64,000 nucleotides of DNA, taken from assembly GCA_038373885.1 (NCBI GenBank), contig JAWZYV010015837.1:496001-560000 (forward strand), read 5' to 3'. The notes under the pieces are model-generated. The model saw only the letters and a program-made list of their open reading frames with translations. It was not told where the DNA came from and did no database searches. The position numbers and the translations under genes are program-made. This DNA is from Cheiracanthium punctorium. Lineage: Eukaryota > Arthropoda > Arachnida > Araneae > Cheiracanthiidae. Of this stretch, positions 12,401 through 22,757 are shown one piece after another (position 1 is the stretch's first letter; every line of letters starts with the position of its first letter).

Positions 12401-15374
12401 CGTGCAAGCACCAAATGGAGGGTCGCAGCTATTTATCCGTGGAATTGGACTATCCGGGAGAGAGAACTATCCGTCACTGTTATTTTCCGATAACATCGTG
12501 GTAGAGCCCCTGAATTCTGGCCTACCGCACGGCTGTCGATCTAACGGTGAGGACTTTTGAGCGGTTTTCTCCACGTGAATATACATTAGAACCGATTAGT
12601 ATGTCCTCTGCTCAAGGCATTCCTACCAGTGACAGAGAGTCCTAATGCTCGGGGTCTCCAATCTACGGTATCGGGGACCGATTTAGGTCGAGTGTAACAA
12701 AATCCAGATAAGAGACCTAGCACCTGGATCGGCTCAGAGGTATTATTTGAACACGGAGGACGTTGGAGTCACAAACAGATTTTACGTTCCCATTTGCGTA
12801 CACAATTTTACAGCAGTCCAGCCGAGAGAGGCTGTGGACCTCTCAAGCTCTATCCCAAGCAGGCGCTGCTTCACATTCCGTTTTCTTATGGGAAAGGACT
12901 TTAGAAACTACGCCGCATTTTGTCGGGGAGGAAAAAAGCAGTTCTACCAATTTTTCTGTTATTGGCCATCCAAATTTTCACGACGAATTAATATGCCCAC
13001 CACGAAATTTTGTTTCAGATCGATTTTATCACTTCCTTCCCCCTCCCCCGCCCACTGACTGCTAGTACTTCCACAGTTTGACCCACCCTGGAAAATTTTC
13101 TGCCGACGCCCATGGAAAGACCCCGGGCACCTTTTCGCCTTTAATTAGAAAAAACTATTGCTCTAATAAACAACTACCAGGCGAGTATTTGAGCAGGGGG
13201 AGGCGGGCCCCCTCCGAAAATGTAAAGCAATTATTAAAAAGGAGCTATTTTGAAACATTTCTTTTAACTTTAGAACAATAAAGTTTAAAATACCGAATCG
13301 TCCCCCTCCCCCCGAAATGGAAGCCTATATATACGCTACTGGCAACTACTGCTAATTATTGAAGTATTGCTGAAACTAATTAAGTTTTAATACCTCTATG
13401 ATAAAAATAAATTGGGAAATTGAGCTCTGAAAGCATGAGAAAAATCATGAGAACTAAAAAAGTTTTTAAAATATAATAATAAAATGGATGTCTGAACGGG
13501 AAAAAAAGGCCCGTTTTGAGACCCCTTTCATGTTGTACAAACATTCTAGTTTCTTGAGCACAAATCAAAATTAATGAGTATAAAGGCCTTTTTTCATGAC
13601 TTACCAAATTAGTGATTTATGACGAATAACCCGTGTGAACCATGTAATATTGTATAATTGTTTTAATTGAAAACATCACATATGACATGCATATTATAAA
13701 ATAATGAAAACAATTACTAATTAAATTCATGATATATCTATTTAAAACATTGCATTAAAAAAATCCTCTATATATGTTAAAGAAATTTTAAAAGTTATTA
13801 TCATCAACACAACTTTTTCTTTGTGTTAGGTATAAAAGAATTTTATAGAATTATATTGTTATTTTAAGGCTAAGAGAGAGATAAGTCTCTAAGGATTTTA
13901 CAAACTATTAATTATTAATAGAAATTCTCATATTTTCGTATTAAATTCTGAAAATTATTACACAAAAAACCTAATAATTTAAATATAATAGACACTTTAA
14001 AATTTTAACGAAAGAAAGCAGAATTTCAACATATTCATGGAAGACTGCCATGCCTCTAGTATAAAATAAAAACACCATAAATTTATTCAAAAACATGTTT
14101 ATTAAATTTTAACAAGAGCTGGATCTCAAAATTGTTATCCGCCAAACATGATCGTCGAGGAGAAAATGCGTCCAATGCAATCGAAAACAATCTTTGTACA
14201 GATGCACTGGACGGCACGCCAGTGTTAGTTTTTTTGAAGGCTTCTTTCATATACGTGTACGCCGAAAGCGAAGATAGGGGTTTAATTGGCTCTGACAAGA
14301 ACCTTTTAAGTTCTTCCTCGTAACTATTTCGAGTGCATGCGAAAGAGAAATTAAAAAAACCAGAAAAGTCATCATCCATGGGCTGATCCTCGATACTGAT
14401 ATCTGAAGTTGTCGGAAACATATTCTGGAGGTATTCCTCCATCCATTTTTTTGGCTTCGGTCTTCCTCTCCTCCTCAATCCAGAATAGTTTGAATCTGGG
14501 ATGGAAACAAGCTGAGAGAACAGTTTCTCTGTCCCACAGCAAATGACTAAATCTCGTTTCCACCTGACAACTGAAGATTTTGCGCCCCCTCCTATTTTTT
14601 AAAAATGCAACTAGGTAGCTTTCATATACCATTTAGCGCCCCTTGGCCGATGCTGCGCCCAGGTACAGTTGACCTTCCTTGCTCCCCCGTAGCCAGGGAC
14701 GGCCCGACACGGTAAGCAAGGCATCGGAGCGCCATATTCGAACTTAAAAACTAAGGAAAACTTAATCTGGAGCATAACACGGGGCTTCTTTACGTTTGCA
14801 AGGAGGCTCCACGTACCCTAGATCAGCTCTTGCACCTAGCTACGCCACACATTTAGCTATAAAAGCTTTCAGGGGTTAAAATGAGGCTTCAATAATATAC
14901 GGACTGTCAAATATGCATGGTGCTCTGAAACTCATTGACAAAAAGTTAGAGTGGTAAAGGTAAATAAGACGGTTATGAATCACGTAACAATGTAGGGTTT
15001 GATAAGTCGTCCTCGAGTACCTGTTAATAATTTATTTTTTCACAGAAAGTTCACTAAAATTCACTTAACATGATTGATTACTACTGTACATTGACTAAAA
15101 GATTTATTATTAAACAATTATTAACAGGTAAATGAAACCATTTCCGACATCCACAGTGCTATATTATTCTGAACAGCCTTGGTAGAGATGGCGCCCGGTG
15201 CGGTCGCACCGTTCGCTCTACCTTAGGACCGAATCTGAAAACTGTCACTACAAACGAAGAACACTGTAACCGAGGTCAGCAATATTTTTAGCCCCTGAAA
15301 TAATATCTTGGATGCATATGCTTATACCTTTTGTCCCTTTTCAACAAACTCAAAAAAGATAAGGTTATCAACTC

Positions 15375-15413
<39 letters not shown>

Positions 15414-18400
15414 TGTACAATTTCTACATATTTACTTTCTTTTTTTCAGTTTCAGGTTCCACGAAAAATGTACTAATCAGTTTTTACACTTCTTTGAGAC
15501 AAAAAACATTCCGAGTTGTAGAACATAATCACGTGATTAATTAATGTTTGAAAAGCTACAATACTGCAGAACTGTCATTACTCTTGTGGAAGTTGAACAC
15601 ACCACCAGGACACAAGGTTAATAAAGAGTGCCCAAACTCAAAAAAGTGCACTGTAACGTCGAAAAATGACCAAACCTTAATATAAATAAACTTAGTAAAA
15701 TTAAGCATAAATAAAATTGTTGTTCAATGCATCGATCATAAGGAGGAGGCAAAGAGAAAATTAAAAATGTCGGTGACTCTTCCAGAAGCGGTCTCGATGC
15801 TTTCAAGAAAATTCCTGTGAGAAAACCGTAAGTTTTTCTCACGCTTCGTAGTTTTCCGTAGATGGTGAGTGAGAGGATGGGGGGGGGGGGATCGCTAATT
15901 GCGAGGACTGACTATATATCATGTCAGATTTGAAAGGATATCGCCTAAAAGGAAGTTCACGGAATACTGGACACTGAATGATTGGCAATCATCCTGGCAA
16001 GTGGACACTACACTGTATTTATGGGTGCAATAAAAAAAAAAGATCAAAGAAAATTAATGATGTTACAAAAGCATACAATTTACAGATATGTAAAATTCCT
16101 TTTCGAAAGCAAAAAATACTCATTTTTATGTTGATTTATGTTGCAAACACGCAATAGCAGTCAAAAATATGCAGACCCTGATCAGACATAGAAGGGGCCC
16201 CGGGCAAAAAAAAAGGTTGTTTTGGGCCCCTATACTATTACAGACTTTTTAACTTATTTGTGATTGTTTTCTATTTTCCCAGCATAAAAATAAAACATTT
16301 CAAAATAATTCTAAAATTAAATTAAAAATTACCCATGTATTTATACTCATTTAGAACAAGAATGTGCATTTAAAATTGATTTTAATATTTTTTTAATCCA
16401 TTTGTATTATTAGCGTATGTGTGCGCTGAGTTCCACCTGCCAGAAAATTTTCTTTTCTTCATCATAATATTTAAAAAAATGCTAACTAATGGATATTTTG
16501 TGATAAGTACATATGGCCATAAATTTTCAATAACGCCTTTAATTTCTATTTTATTGATCTAGTCTTAGAAACCATTATCATTGTGTTAGAAAGAAGAACA
16601 GAAAATAAGTCTCGAAGCCTTTTTATTGTTACACAATTATGATATAGATAAAGGAAATTTAGCTTAATAAAAATTATTATTGCAGCATATATAAATTTAA
16701 TATGCAATAAATGGAGAGATTTGCAAGGCCTTTATTTTTCAGGGGCTCACGGGCCCACACGCCCGTGTGATAATGAGACTCTCGAGGCAACATCAAAATA
16801 ACCTCTGTTCAACTTTGGACCTCTCTTACCTTCCTTTTTTTTCCTCTTTATGGCAGATTGGTGATTCTACAAATAATACTGAGAACGATAAAAAGAAAAA
16901 AGATGCACAATGTCAGGCTTCCGCTTCAGGCAAAGCAAACCCCCTCACCCCCCCTCGTGTGCGTGTGTCCCCTGGGAGGGGGGGGGGCGGGGGAGTGATT
17001 GGGTGTCTTTCAAGCATCAGTTTCAGTTATGCTTGGAGTCAGAAGAGAGAGAAATTGCACCACGGGATCAATCGCCGGAAATGATGACACGGCAAAAGTA
17101 GCTTCCAAAATTCGCTACAAACTACTGTTTTTTTGTAGCGCGCTACACGCTACACTACTTTTTAAAAAAAGTAGCGCGCTACACTACAAACTACAAAAAA
17201 AGTAGCGGCTACTGTAGTTTCGCTACAAGTAGCGCGCTACTCCCCAGCCCTGCTTATAAATGAATACTCCAGTACAATAACTTAAAATTATATAGACGTC
17301 AAAAGTACAGAAAAAATAATCAAGATGAAAAAGATAAATGAATAAAAAATTAAAATTAAAACCTTAGTTATACTTTGTGACTTGAGCTGTTAGAGAATTT
17401 TAAATGCATATAAATGCCAAAATTTTTCAAATTGATTATGTGATATCAAGATGAATTGTGTCCTTCAGAAACGATTTATCATTAATGTAGTGCCATTCTA
17501 TTATGCCAGTCCAATGCCGACCATAATTCGTATTCTTAGCGCACAAGATTGTAAAGATGTCAGACTTCCCAAGAGATGCCGCCACTTGCAAGTGTCATCG
17601 GTTTCCATGGTAACAGGCTAGGAAAATCGCCGTTGATCTTTTCGCGCCAGAGCGAGTAGACGTAGACGAAATTCGACGTGTGATGCTAGATGTTCCTAAG
17701 AACTAACCTTTTTTTTAAAATCTTTCTTTTAATATGTAAATAAGTTGTCTACTTTGTATTATGTTAACCTAGACTATCATTAAATGTTAATTGGACTATA
17801 CTTTATTAAATGTCTGGAGTATCATTTTCCACATTAATAAAACATAAATATTTATTTTTTCAGATTGCTAAAAAATACTTTTATGCTATATTAATATTAT
17901 AAAAGTAAACTGTCAAAAGTATAGCTTTTGTGAGATATGCGACAATGTCTTCGCGACCACTATCGCGACGGTGGAAGTTTGCCATTTGCAGGCCGAGCAA
18001 TGGCGTACATTTGTCTAGTTTTACAAGGCTTAAAGATAGCACAGTCCAGGCCTTGGGTTATATACCAGCTCCTGTCTGACGATTCTTCATTGTTGGCACG
18101 GACATCCTTTTCCTTGCTAACTCACACCGCAACACACGGTAGCAAAGCCCATAATAAGAGGTGCTCATTTGAAACTCCTCCAACAAGAGGCAAATCATTC
18201 ATCTGACCATCTAGGAAAAAAGTAGTTAGGCGGACATACGATCGCCGTCGGAATAATCTACATTTCGGTATTTCAAAGCCGTGAAGGTGAGTACCTTTTG
18301 TCCAGTCCGATAACGTCTGAAGTTAGCATACTCGTGGTGCTGCGTTCGATACCAGATCTGAAAACACCACTTCCCTCCAGATGCTTTAGGTTATACAAAA

Positions 18401-20615
18401 CTGCATGCACAGACAGACTGTGTTTCAAAAGATGGTATGGGTTGTACATTTTTAAAGAAACTTCTTGTTACCTCTGTCATACATATAAATATATGTACAT
18501 AAATTTTTATGTCATTTACATACTATACTATAGATAATACACAGGATAAATTTTTTATCTGTCGTAAACGTATGCGTACCCTAAAAATACAGTATAATAC
18601 TATCATACTATGTTTAAATATATATTTTGATAATAGGAAATACATTCTACCTATCGTAAACAAACATATCGTCTTTTCCTCCTTCCATTAAACTCCAAAC
18701 TTCTTCTTGTTCTGTCTCTTGAAATACTTCAAAGCTTACTCTGTTCTTAAGTTCTTCGACTCTTTCTTGAGCATGAGAAAGCTTAGAGTTTACAATGATG
18801 AATTCCAGGTCATCCATACCGTACGAACGCAAATGATTCGATAGCGCTTCCAGCCTGAATAAGAAAGTAGAATTTTAGCGAGTAAAAGAAACTGAAAAAA
18901 GAAATAGAAATTATCGCAATCAAAGAAATATGTACAGGCAATTTGAAAAATAATTTAGTTTGTATTCTTAAACATGAAATTTGTAACCAAAAGTTAAAAA
19001 AAATGTTATATAATATACGTAGGGCAAGGTGGCCCAAAATGATCCTACGGGGCAAAAAGGTTTCACATATGTTTTCTTCCAGGCAGGCAGAGCTATCTAC
19101 TAGGTATCACATAAACTAGTTGTGCCAAGTAAAGACAAAGCAATGGCAATATTTAAGCGATCGGTGTATTTCGTGTCAGAGTATAATTCTTCAAAAACAG
19201 GGTTTTATCATAGCTCTTATAAGGTAAGCACTAACTTTCCTATACATTTAGAAATAGTCTTGCATGTACAGAATACGTTTTTAGATGTGAATAATACTTC
19301 CTAAGTTTGTTATGATTCTCGGTGCTTGCCAGTAATATGATCTAAAGTGGGAAGCCATATTGCTGGGGGAAAATGATCCCTTGACTGAAGAAACTCCAGT
19401 ACCGGGTCCTAGGCGTCATGGTTGCCTTTCAACCTCTTCTCAAAATGCGTGACTTAGAATTACATTATTTAATTTATTGCTACGTTTATTGTAGGCCACT
19501 ATTTTTTTAAATATAATTTTAAAATATTCCATTTTATTATTTGTGACACTTTTTTGTTTTAAATTTTTCATTAAAGAAATTATTCAACTTATTTTATCAC
19601 ATTATGTATAATCATAATTACTTTTACATTTTCCCGCTAAGAAACAATTTACAATTATTGTCATATGAAGGATCATTTTGCCCTTGGATGAGGGCAAAAT
19701 GATCCTTTGGATACATTTTCAAAATTCTATTTTTTTCTTTACTAAATTTGGGTTTAAAATATTATTAAAGTATGAGTGTGATGCAAAATATAGTGGAAAA
19801 GGGCAACAATTTATCATTATGTTATTTTATGCAAGTTTCATTTGGACCACCTTCCCCTAGATTATATGTATCCAATTGTCATGGCTCGCGGACTTATGAT
19901 ATTGCAAGCATCTAAAGCATCATTTTATTCGTTTAGAAAAACTATTTTTAGTAGTTAAAATGTTGCCAGTTTTGTCGCAGTAGTTTTATCTTTCAAAAAA
20001 TACCATAATAAAAAATATTTTTCTGAAAGGTAAAGGGCTATTCCAAGTACACCGTTTTCAAATAAAAAAGAAAATTCAAGTCATTATGATAATGTGGTTT
20101 TATAAATTATATTTGAAAATAAATGAGGGTAAAATGTTCAAACATTAAAACTCCAGTGAAATAATTCCGAAATTTTGATTTGCTGCTAACACCCCCCCTA
20201 CCCGGAAGTGAATACAGGATTATTCAACTGAATCCTTTCTTCCTACTCCATCGTTGATTATAGTCTCTTCTATAAACATTGTTACTTCCTGATGACAGCA
20301 CAGGAATGTTATTTAAAAAAGTCTTCATCCTGAGTATAATATTTTTTTTAAACATTTATTCGTTTCATTTAGACGAATTTCACCATTTTAAAATATAATT
20401 TAACTTTCAGATACTTACATAGACGCCTGGAAGAGACAGAACTGTCAAGAAGCTTGTAATAGGGCAACAACTGTAACTTTCCCTCTAGTCTCCATCAAAG
20501 GTTGCCGATCGTTGATGGACCATGAGGGAGGTTCTTTACATTCTGGAGGCCGCGCTGATGTCGTGCCTAAGAGAAGGCAAATCAATGGACCGAGCAACCA
20601 TCGATGCATACCCAT
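5402..20615 (-). CDS. SELENOP: Selenoprotein P, four coding exons, seven in-frame UGA (Sec) codons
   Basis: Joined exons 20615-20419, 18854-18651, 7560-7365 and 6463-5402 encode 552 residues if UGA is read as selenocysteine. The order is: signal peptide (about 1-21), thioredoxin-like SelP N-terminal domain (about 26-172) with Sec57-Q-F-Cys60, an Asn/Thr-rich linker with many N-glycosylation sequons, a His-rich stretch (about 300-357, 16 His), a Cys-rich region (about 376-495, 12 Cys, three CC pairs) and a Sec-rich tail (Sec 510, 515, 529, 534, 550, 551). Landmarks of the vertebrate family are visible, including VTVVALLQASU and KDDMFVYDRCGRL. In animals SelP is a secreted selenium carrier with a redox-active N-terminal domain; that role here is by homology. 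Splice phases are compatible at every junction, and two SECIS elements follow in the 3' UTR. Domain identity and Sec57 are close to certain. The tail is strongly supported but unproven without transcript or peptide data. Confidence 0.93.
6838..6932. repeat. AT-rich palindromic repeat in SELENOP intron 4
   Basis: The unit CGTGATTTATATA and its reverse complement recur, with GATATTATATAAAT repeated between them. The repeat lies wholly in the intron. Confidence 0.5.
7365..7560 (-). CDS. SELENOP: SELENOP exon 4: end of the N-terminal domain
   Basis: The acceptor is CAG at 7563-7561, after an AT-rich tract, and the donor is GT at 7364-7363 (AAG|GTATAT). The first A completes Arg134. The exon then encodes CGRLTYFIPFPLSIL and a helix-like segment ending in the C-G-D-N-C pair (Cys168, Cys172), equivalent to the C-x3-C near the end of the vertebrate N-terminal domain. 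The rest (KNMEKQFESSNETEK) is a charged linker. The exon ends in phase 0 and joins directly to INATVVTDE of exon 5. An open frame runs on past the donor, but that part is intronic. Confidence 0.93.
9069..9735 (-). mobile_element. Non-autonomous Helitron
   Basis: On the minus strand the element starts TCCTACTAATATTATAAATG (9735 downward) and ends in CTAG at 9069, after a hairpin-forming segment of the GGACGAAGTCGTGGGTAG type. Flanking bases are A (5') and T (3'), the standard Helitron insertion site with no target duplication. Inside are three diverged copies of a repeat of about 150 bp that starts GTAAAAGAAC (9273, 9421 and 9577). Confidence 0.8.
10331..10390. repeat. ATT/ATTT microsatellite and T-run
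   Basis: Tandem TTA triplets, then TTTA tetramers, then a T-run. Confidence 0.8.
11917..12512. mobile_element. hAT-like MITE with CAGGGGCTCTACCACG ends
   Basis: Perfect 16-bp inverted ends, 11917-11932 and 12497-12512. The flanking 8-mers do not match, so the target duplication has been lost or the edges differ slightly. It lies inside the 8420-13114 element. Confidence 0.65.
12533..12620. repeat. Second copy of the TCTCCA...GTTAGAA dispersed repeat
   Basis: Shares 'GCTGTCGATCTAACGGTG' and the following 'ggttttctc...gttagaa' block with 25402-25520. Confidence 0.45.
14083..14632 (-). pseudogene. Broken hAT transposase C-terminal (dimerisation) domain
   Basis: Two overlapping minus-strand frames together give the hAT family C-terminal region. 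The upstream frame (14632-14372) holds RETVLSACFHPRFK. The downstream frame (14478-14083) holds a KKWMEEYL segment and then TGVPSSASVQRLFS, followed by FSPRRSCLADNNFE and LLLKFNKHVF. This order matches the 'T(G)(V/L)PSS(A)xxERLFS...L(T/S)xRRSRLxxxNFExLLxLxxN' signature of hAT transposases. The shift between frames near 14440-14470 breaks the protein, and most of the N-terminal catalytic part is absent. It probably belongs to the 8033-17252 element. Confidence 0.8.
15377..15411. repeat. Poly(A) run
   Basis: 35 consecutive A residues. Confidence 0.95.
16190..16770. mobile_element. Likely remnant of a hAT-like element with GGGGCCC-type ends
   Basis: 'GAAGGGGCCCCGGGCAAAA' near 16190 and 'CAGGGGCTCACGGGCCCACA' near 16740 resemble ends of elements like the one at 28799. 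No clear target duplication was found. Confidence 0.3.
17560..17720. promoter_or_regulatory. GC-richer block with a perfect X-box palindrome and an E2F-like site
   Basis: GTTTCCATGGTAAC near 17600 is a perfect 14-bp palindrome of the RFX X-box type. TTTTCGCGCC near 17640 matches the E2F consensus. Both lie outside the hAT element, in unique sequence within SELENOP intron 3. The block may be an intronic promoter or enhancer (inference). Confidence 0.35.
17960..18121 (-). CDS. Weak candidate exon, unknown product
   Basis: A 53-codon open stretch with balanced composition and a protein-like sequence (RSWYITQGLDCAIFKP, then MYAIARPANGKLPP) lies on the minus strand between an upstream UGA and a TAG. 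There is no start Met before residue 38 and no strong acceptor. No family is recognised. It may be a decayed insertion. It lies in SELENOP intron 3 on the same strand. Confidence 0.15.
   Translation of the reverse strand, partial: VSKEKDVRANNEESSDRSWYITQGLDCAIFKPCKTRQMYAIARPANGKLPPSR
18651..18854 (-). CDS. SELENOP: SELENOP exon 3: middle of the thioredoxin-like domain
   Basis: The acceptor is CAG at 18857-18855 and the donor is GT at 18650-18649. The first G completes Met66, and the final AG plus the next exon's A gives Arg134. The 67 whole codons run from LEALSNHLRSYG through the VEELKNRVSFEV segment to KDDMFVYDR. They align without gaps of note to the vertebrate segment that runs from KLEDLRVKL to KDDFLIYDR. 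This covers the beta-alpha-beta core of the thioredoxin-like fold. Phase 2 at both ends matches its neighbours exactly. A reading that starts at the internal TTG (18832) misses the first eight residues and is not a real start. Confidence 0.94.
19022..19857. mobile_element. TA-flanked element with GGGCAAGGTGGCCC / CCTTCCCC ends, copy 1
   Basis: Inverted ends GGGCAAGGTGGCCCAAAATG and (reversed) GGGGAAGGTGGTCCAAATG, flanked by TA (19020-19021 and 19858-19859). A diverged full-length relative lies at 58715-59616, sharing the order of internal blocks (for example 'AGCTATCTAC(T/C)AGGTA'). The 836 bp hold no intact transposase. The TA duplication suggests Tc1/mariner/pogo. It is located in SELENOP intron 2. 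Confidence 0.65.
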
Positions 20616-20617
20616 TG
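20419..20617 (-). CDS. SELENOP: SELENOP exon 2: start codon, signal peptide, U-x-x-C motif
   Basis: The exon follows a T-rich acceptor (AG at 20619-20618) and begins CA-ATG. The start ATG is 20615-20613, and a second ATG at 20609-20607 is in frame. Residues 1-21 form a signal peptide (hydrophobic core WLLGPLICLLLG, then TTSA). Cys26-KEPPSWSI matches the CKQPPAWSI-like start of the mature SelP domain. The frame then runs through VTVVALLQAS and meets UGA at 20447-20445, followed by QFC. The UGA sits where vertebrate SelP has Sec in its U-x-x-C redox motif. The exon ends in phase 2 at a GTAAGT donor (20418-20417). The exon is unlikely to appear in an ordinary ORF list because the UGA cuts it into two short pieces. 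Confidence 0.95.
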
Positions 20618-20619
20618 CT

Positions 20620-22757
20620 AAAAAAAATAAATAAACAGTTTATTACATAGTGTATACATTATCATTATTATTATTTTGGTTATAATACTGTAATCACAAT
20701 ATAAAAATCTCCATTTTTAATTTAAACAGGTATTTGGGAGTCTCTTAGCATGCAAGTCTTACATTTATAGGTCTAGGGGTTAATTAATATATTTTAAAAA
20801 TTAAGTGAATCAGCAAAAAACTATTTTAACCTTTAAATGGCTCTGGTTTCAAATTTGATAACGGACTTTAAAAACTCATTCACTGCCGAATTAGAAGCCA
20901 ATTTTTTTAATCTCAATTTCACATAAAAAATATAACTTTATTAATAAATTAATGAGAGAGAGATTCATGCAGTTAATAATAAAAATTTCACATATTTCTT
21001 TCAAAATGCGCGTTTTGCAAAGCAATAATTAGTTATTCACAAAAATGCAGCTGATACTTGCAGGTATATGATCGGCAACGAACATGCTTAGAATTCAGGC
21101 TTTTAAGAGTTAATATTATCAGTCCTTTGAAAGATATTCAGATTGTTAAAACTCACTTAAAATTTTAATTGTGTATGAGTAATGAAGCAAGACTTTGAGG
21201 TGGTAAATTTTACGTCCAAGAAGAAGTTAAAGTTGGCTTATCACAGCATTTTTAATTTTTAATGATATTAGGTATTTAAATTATAACCTTTCCAACAGAT
21301 TCTAAAATCTCTGCAATAATAAAAATAAATAAATAAATAAATAAATGAATAAAAAGCAATTCCTCTAAATAAAATTTAAAAATACAAAATCAGAATTCCT
21401 TCTAATAAAATTTCAAAATACAAAAATTGGAAATCTCAAATTTTTCATTTGAGTATTAAAGACTGCCAGAATACCATTTTCAGAAGCCAACATAATAAAC
21501 AAACAAACATTACTTTAAAAGCCCAAATAAATGAATAAAGAAATTTGTAAAGAAATAATGGTTTGTTTGAAAACGAAGTGTTAAATGCCATGATAAAAAT
21601 GGATACGGGGATCCTAAATTATGTCATCTTAAAAAAGAAAGAAACTTGCCTCTCTTTGAGTTTTCTCATTTCTGACAAAAAATCCCAATTTCAAAAGAAA
21701 AAAGAAAAACTTGAGTGTACGAACAAGAATACAAATCAGTTAAGAGCTTGAGTTCAGTATTGTTGCAAAAAAAGTTCCTATTACAGTGAGCTCTTATATT
21801 AAAATTAAAAGGTTGTAGGTAAAAAATAAACAATAAAATAAAGAGAAAAGGAGTAGCTTAAAATAATGCGTGCATTGAATTGCTAAAAATACATAAATAG
21901 AATTTAAAACCTACAAATTAAAAAAGTCAAAACTTATGACAAATTACAGGATATTTATGCAGTAAAATACTATGTATAAAGGCATATGCAACAAAAATAC
22001 TGCACAGAAAACTGTAGAATTTCATGCATAAAGTGATAAAGATTAAATACAAAAGGTACCAAAAATTGAGATGGTACTACCGCTTCCGGAAATGAAAACA
22101 AGTGAGTGCGTAGATAAAATAGATTTGCAGTTGTGCAGTAATTGCAAAATATCACTTTAAAAGGGAAAAGATAATCTTCAAGCTGTCAGATCTTTGATTG
22201 CTCATTAATCTGAGTTAAAAACACATGTTTCACGAATATTCGATAGTCTCTTTTAATTATTAACTTACGCTTAAAGTATAGCATAACACAATTGATTTAA
22301 TACAAATTTACCTATAATGCCAGCTGATTGAAAATTTTGCAAGCTTCAGGGAAATCCTAGAACTGAGAGCAAAAAAATTCCCGTGAATTTCAACAATACA
22401 AAGTAACATGCCTATATTTTTTATTATTTTAATATCTTTTGATTATTTCTGCTTTCATACATCGTTTTCATTTCGATATCTGAAAATACTTTACCGGGGA
22501 GGTTTATAATTTCTACTTTACAGAGTTTATCTGCAAATTTAAGAATTAGATTTATTTTTAACTTTTTCAAAGCTTAAAACTGTTTATAGTTTCAGTATGC
22601 CTGCATTGATTGCTACGAAATTTATAGATATTTTCCTGTATTTTACATCATTTTATATGCATATAATATACAGTTATTTCCTCTATGTATTCTGCTGAAA
22701 ATCATGCATATAGCATGAATAGATTTCTTTTACAGAAGTCCTCAAAAGAACACTGTA
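20620..22757. other. Upstream intron sequence, AT-rich
   Basis: Presumed SELENOP intron 1. No gene or element is identified, apart from a short AAAT microsatellite near 21320-21350. Confidence 0.5.

Larger units (their letters stand above)
8420..13114. mobile_element. Nested DNA transposon with CATGGGCGTCGGCA ends and 8-bp target duplication
   Basis: 14-bp inverted ends CATGGGCGTCGGCA and TGCCGACGCCCATG. The target duplication GAAAGACC is perfect (8412-8419 and 13115-13122). An 8-bp duplication fits hAT or a similar superfamily. No intact transposase is visible in the 4.7 kb. It contains a Helitron (9069-9735), a hAT MITE (11917-12512) and a copy of the 12533 dispersed repeat. Confidence 0.75.
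8033..17252. mobile_element. hAT element with GTAGCGCGCTAC-rich ends, carrying nested insertions
   Basis: The left end begins CAGTGGTGGGAAAAACTAC and the right end closes GTAGCGCGCTACTCCCCAGCCCTG. A perfect 8-bp target duplication CTTATAAA flanks it (8025-8032 and 17253-17260). Both subterminal regions hold multiple copies of GTAGC/GCTAC and the palindrome GTAGCGCGCTAC (8063 region; 17138, 17173 and 17228 regions), likely transposase-binding repeats (inference). Subtracting the nested 8420-13114 insertion leaves about 4.5 kb, a usual size for an autonomous hAT. A broken hAT transposase C-terminus lies inside (14083-14632). The element sits in SELENOP intron 3. Confidence 0.8.

Noticed and set aside
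16767..17205. Three overlapping plus-strand frames rich in Pro/Gly
   Set aside because: They are created by G- and C-runs next to the hAT end; no domain.
18810..19055. A minus-strand frame ending in AGSAIESFAFVRYG
   Set aside because: It runs out of the intron into exon 3 in the wrong frame.
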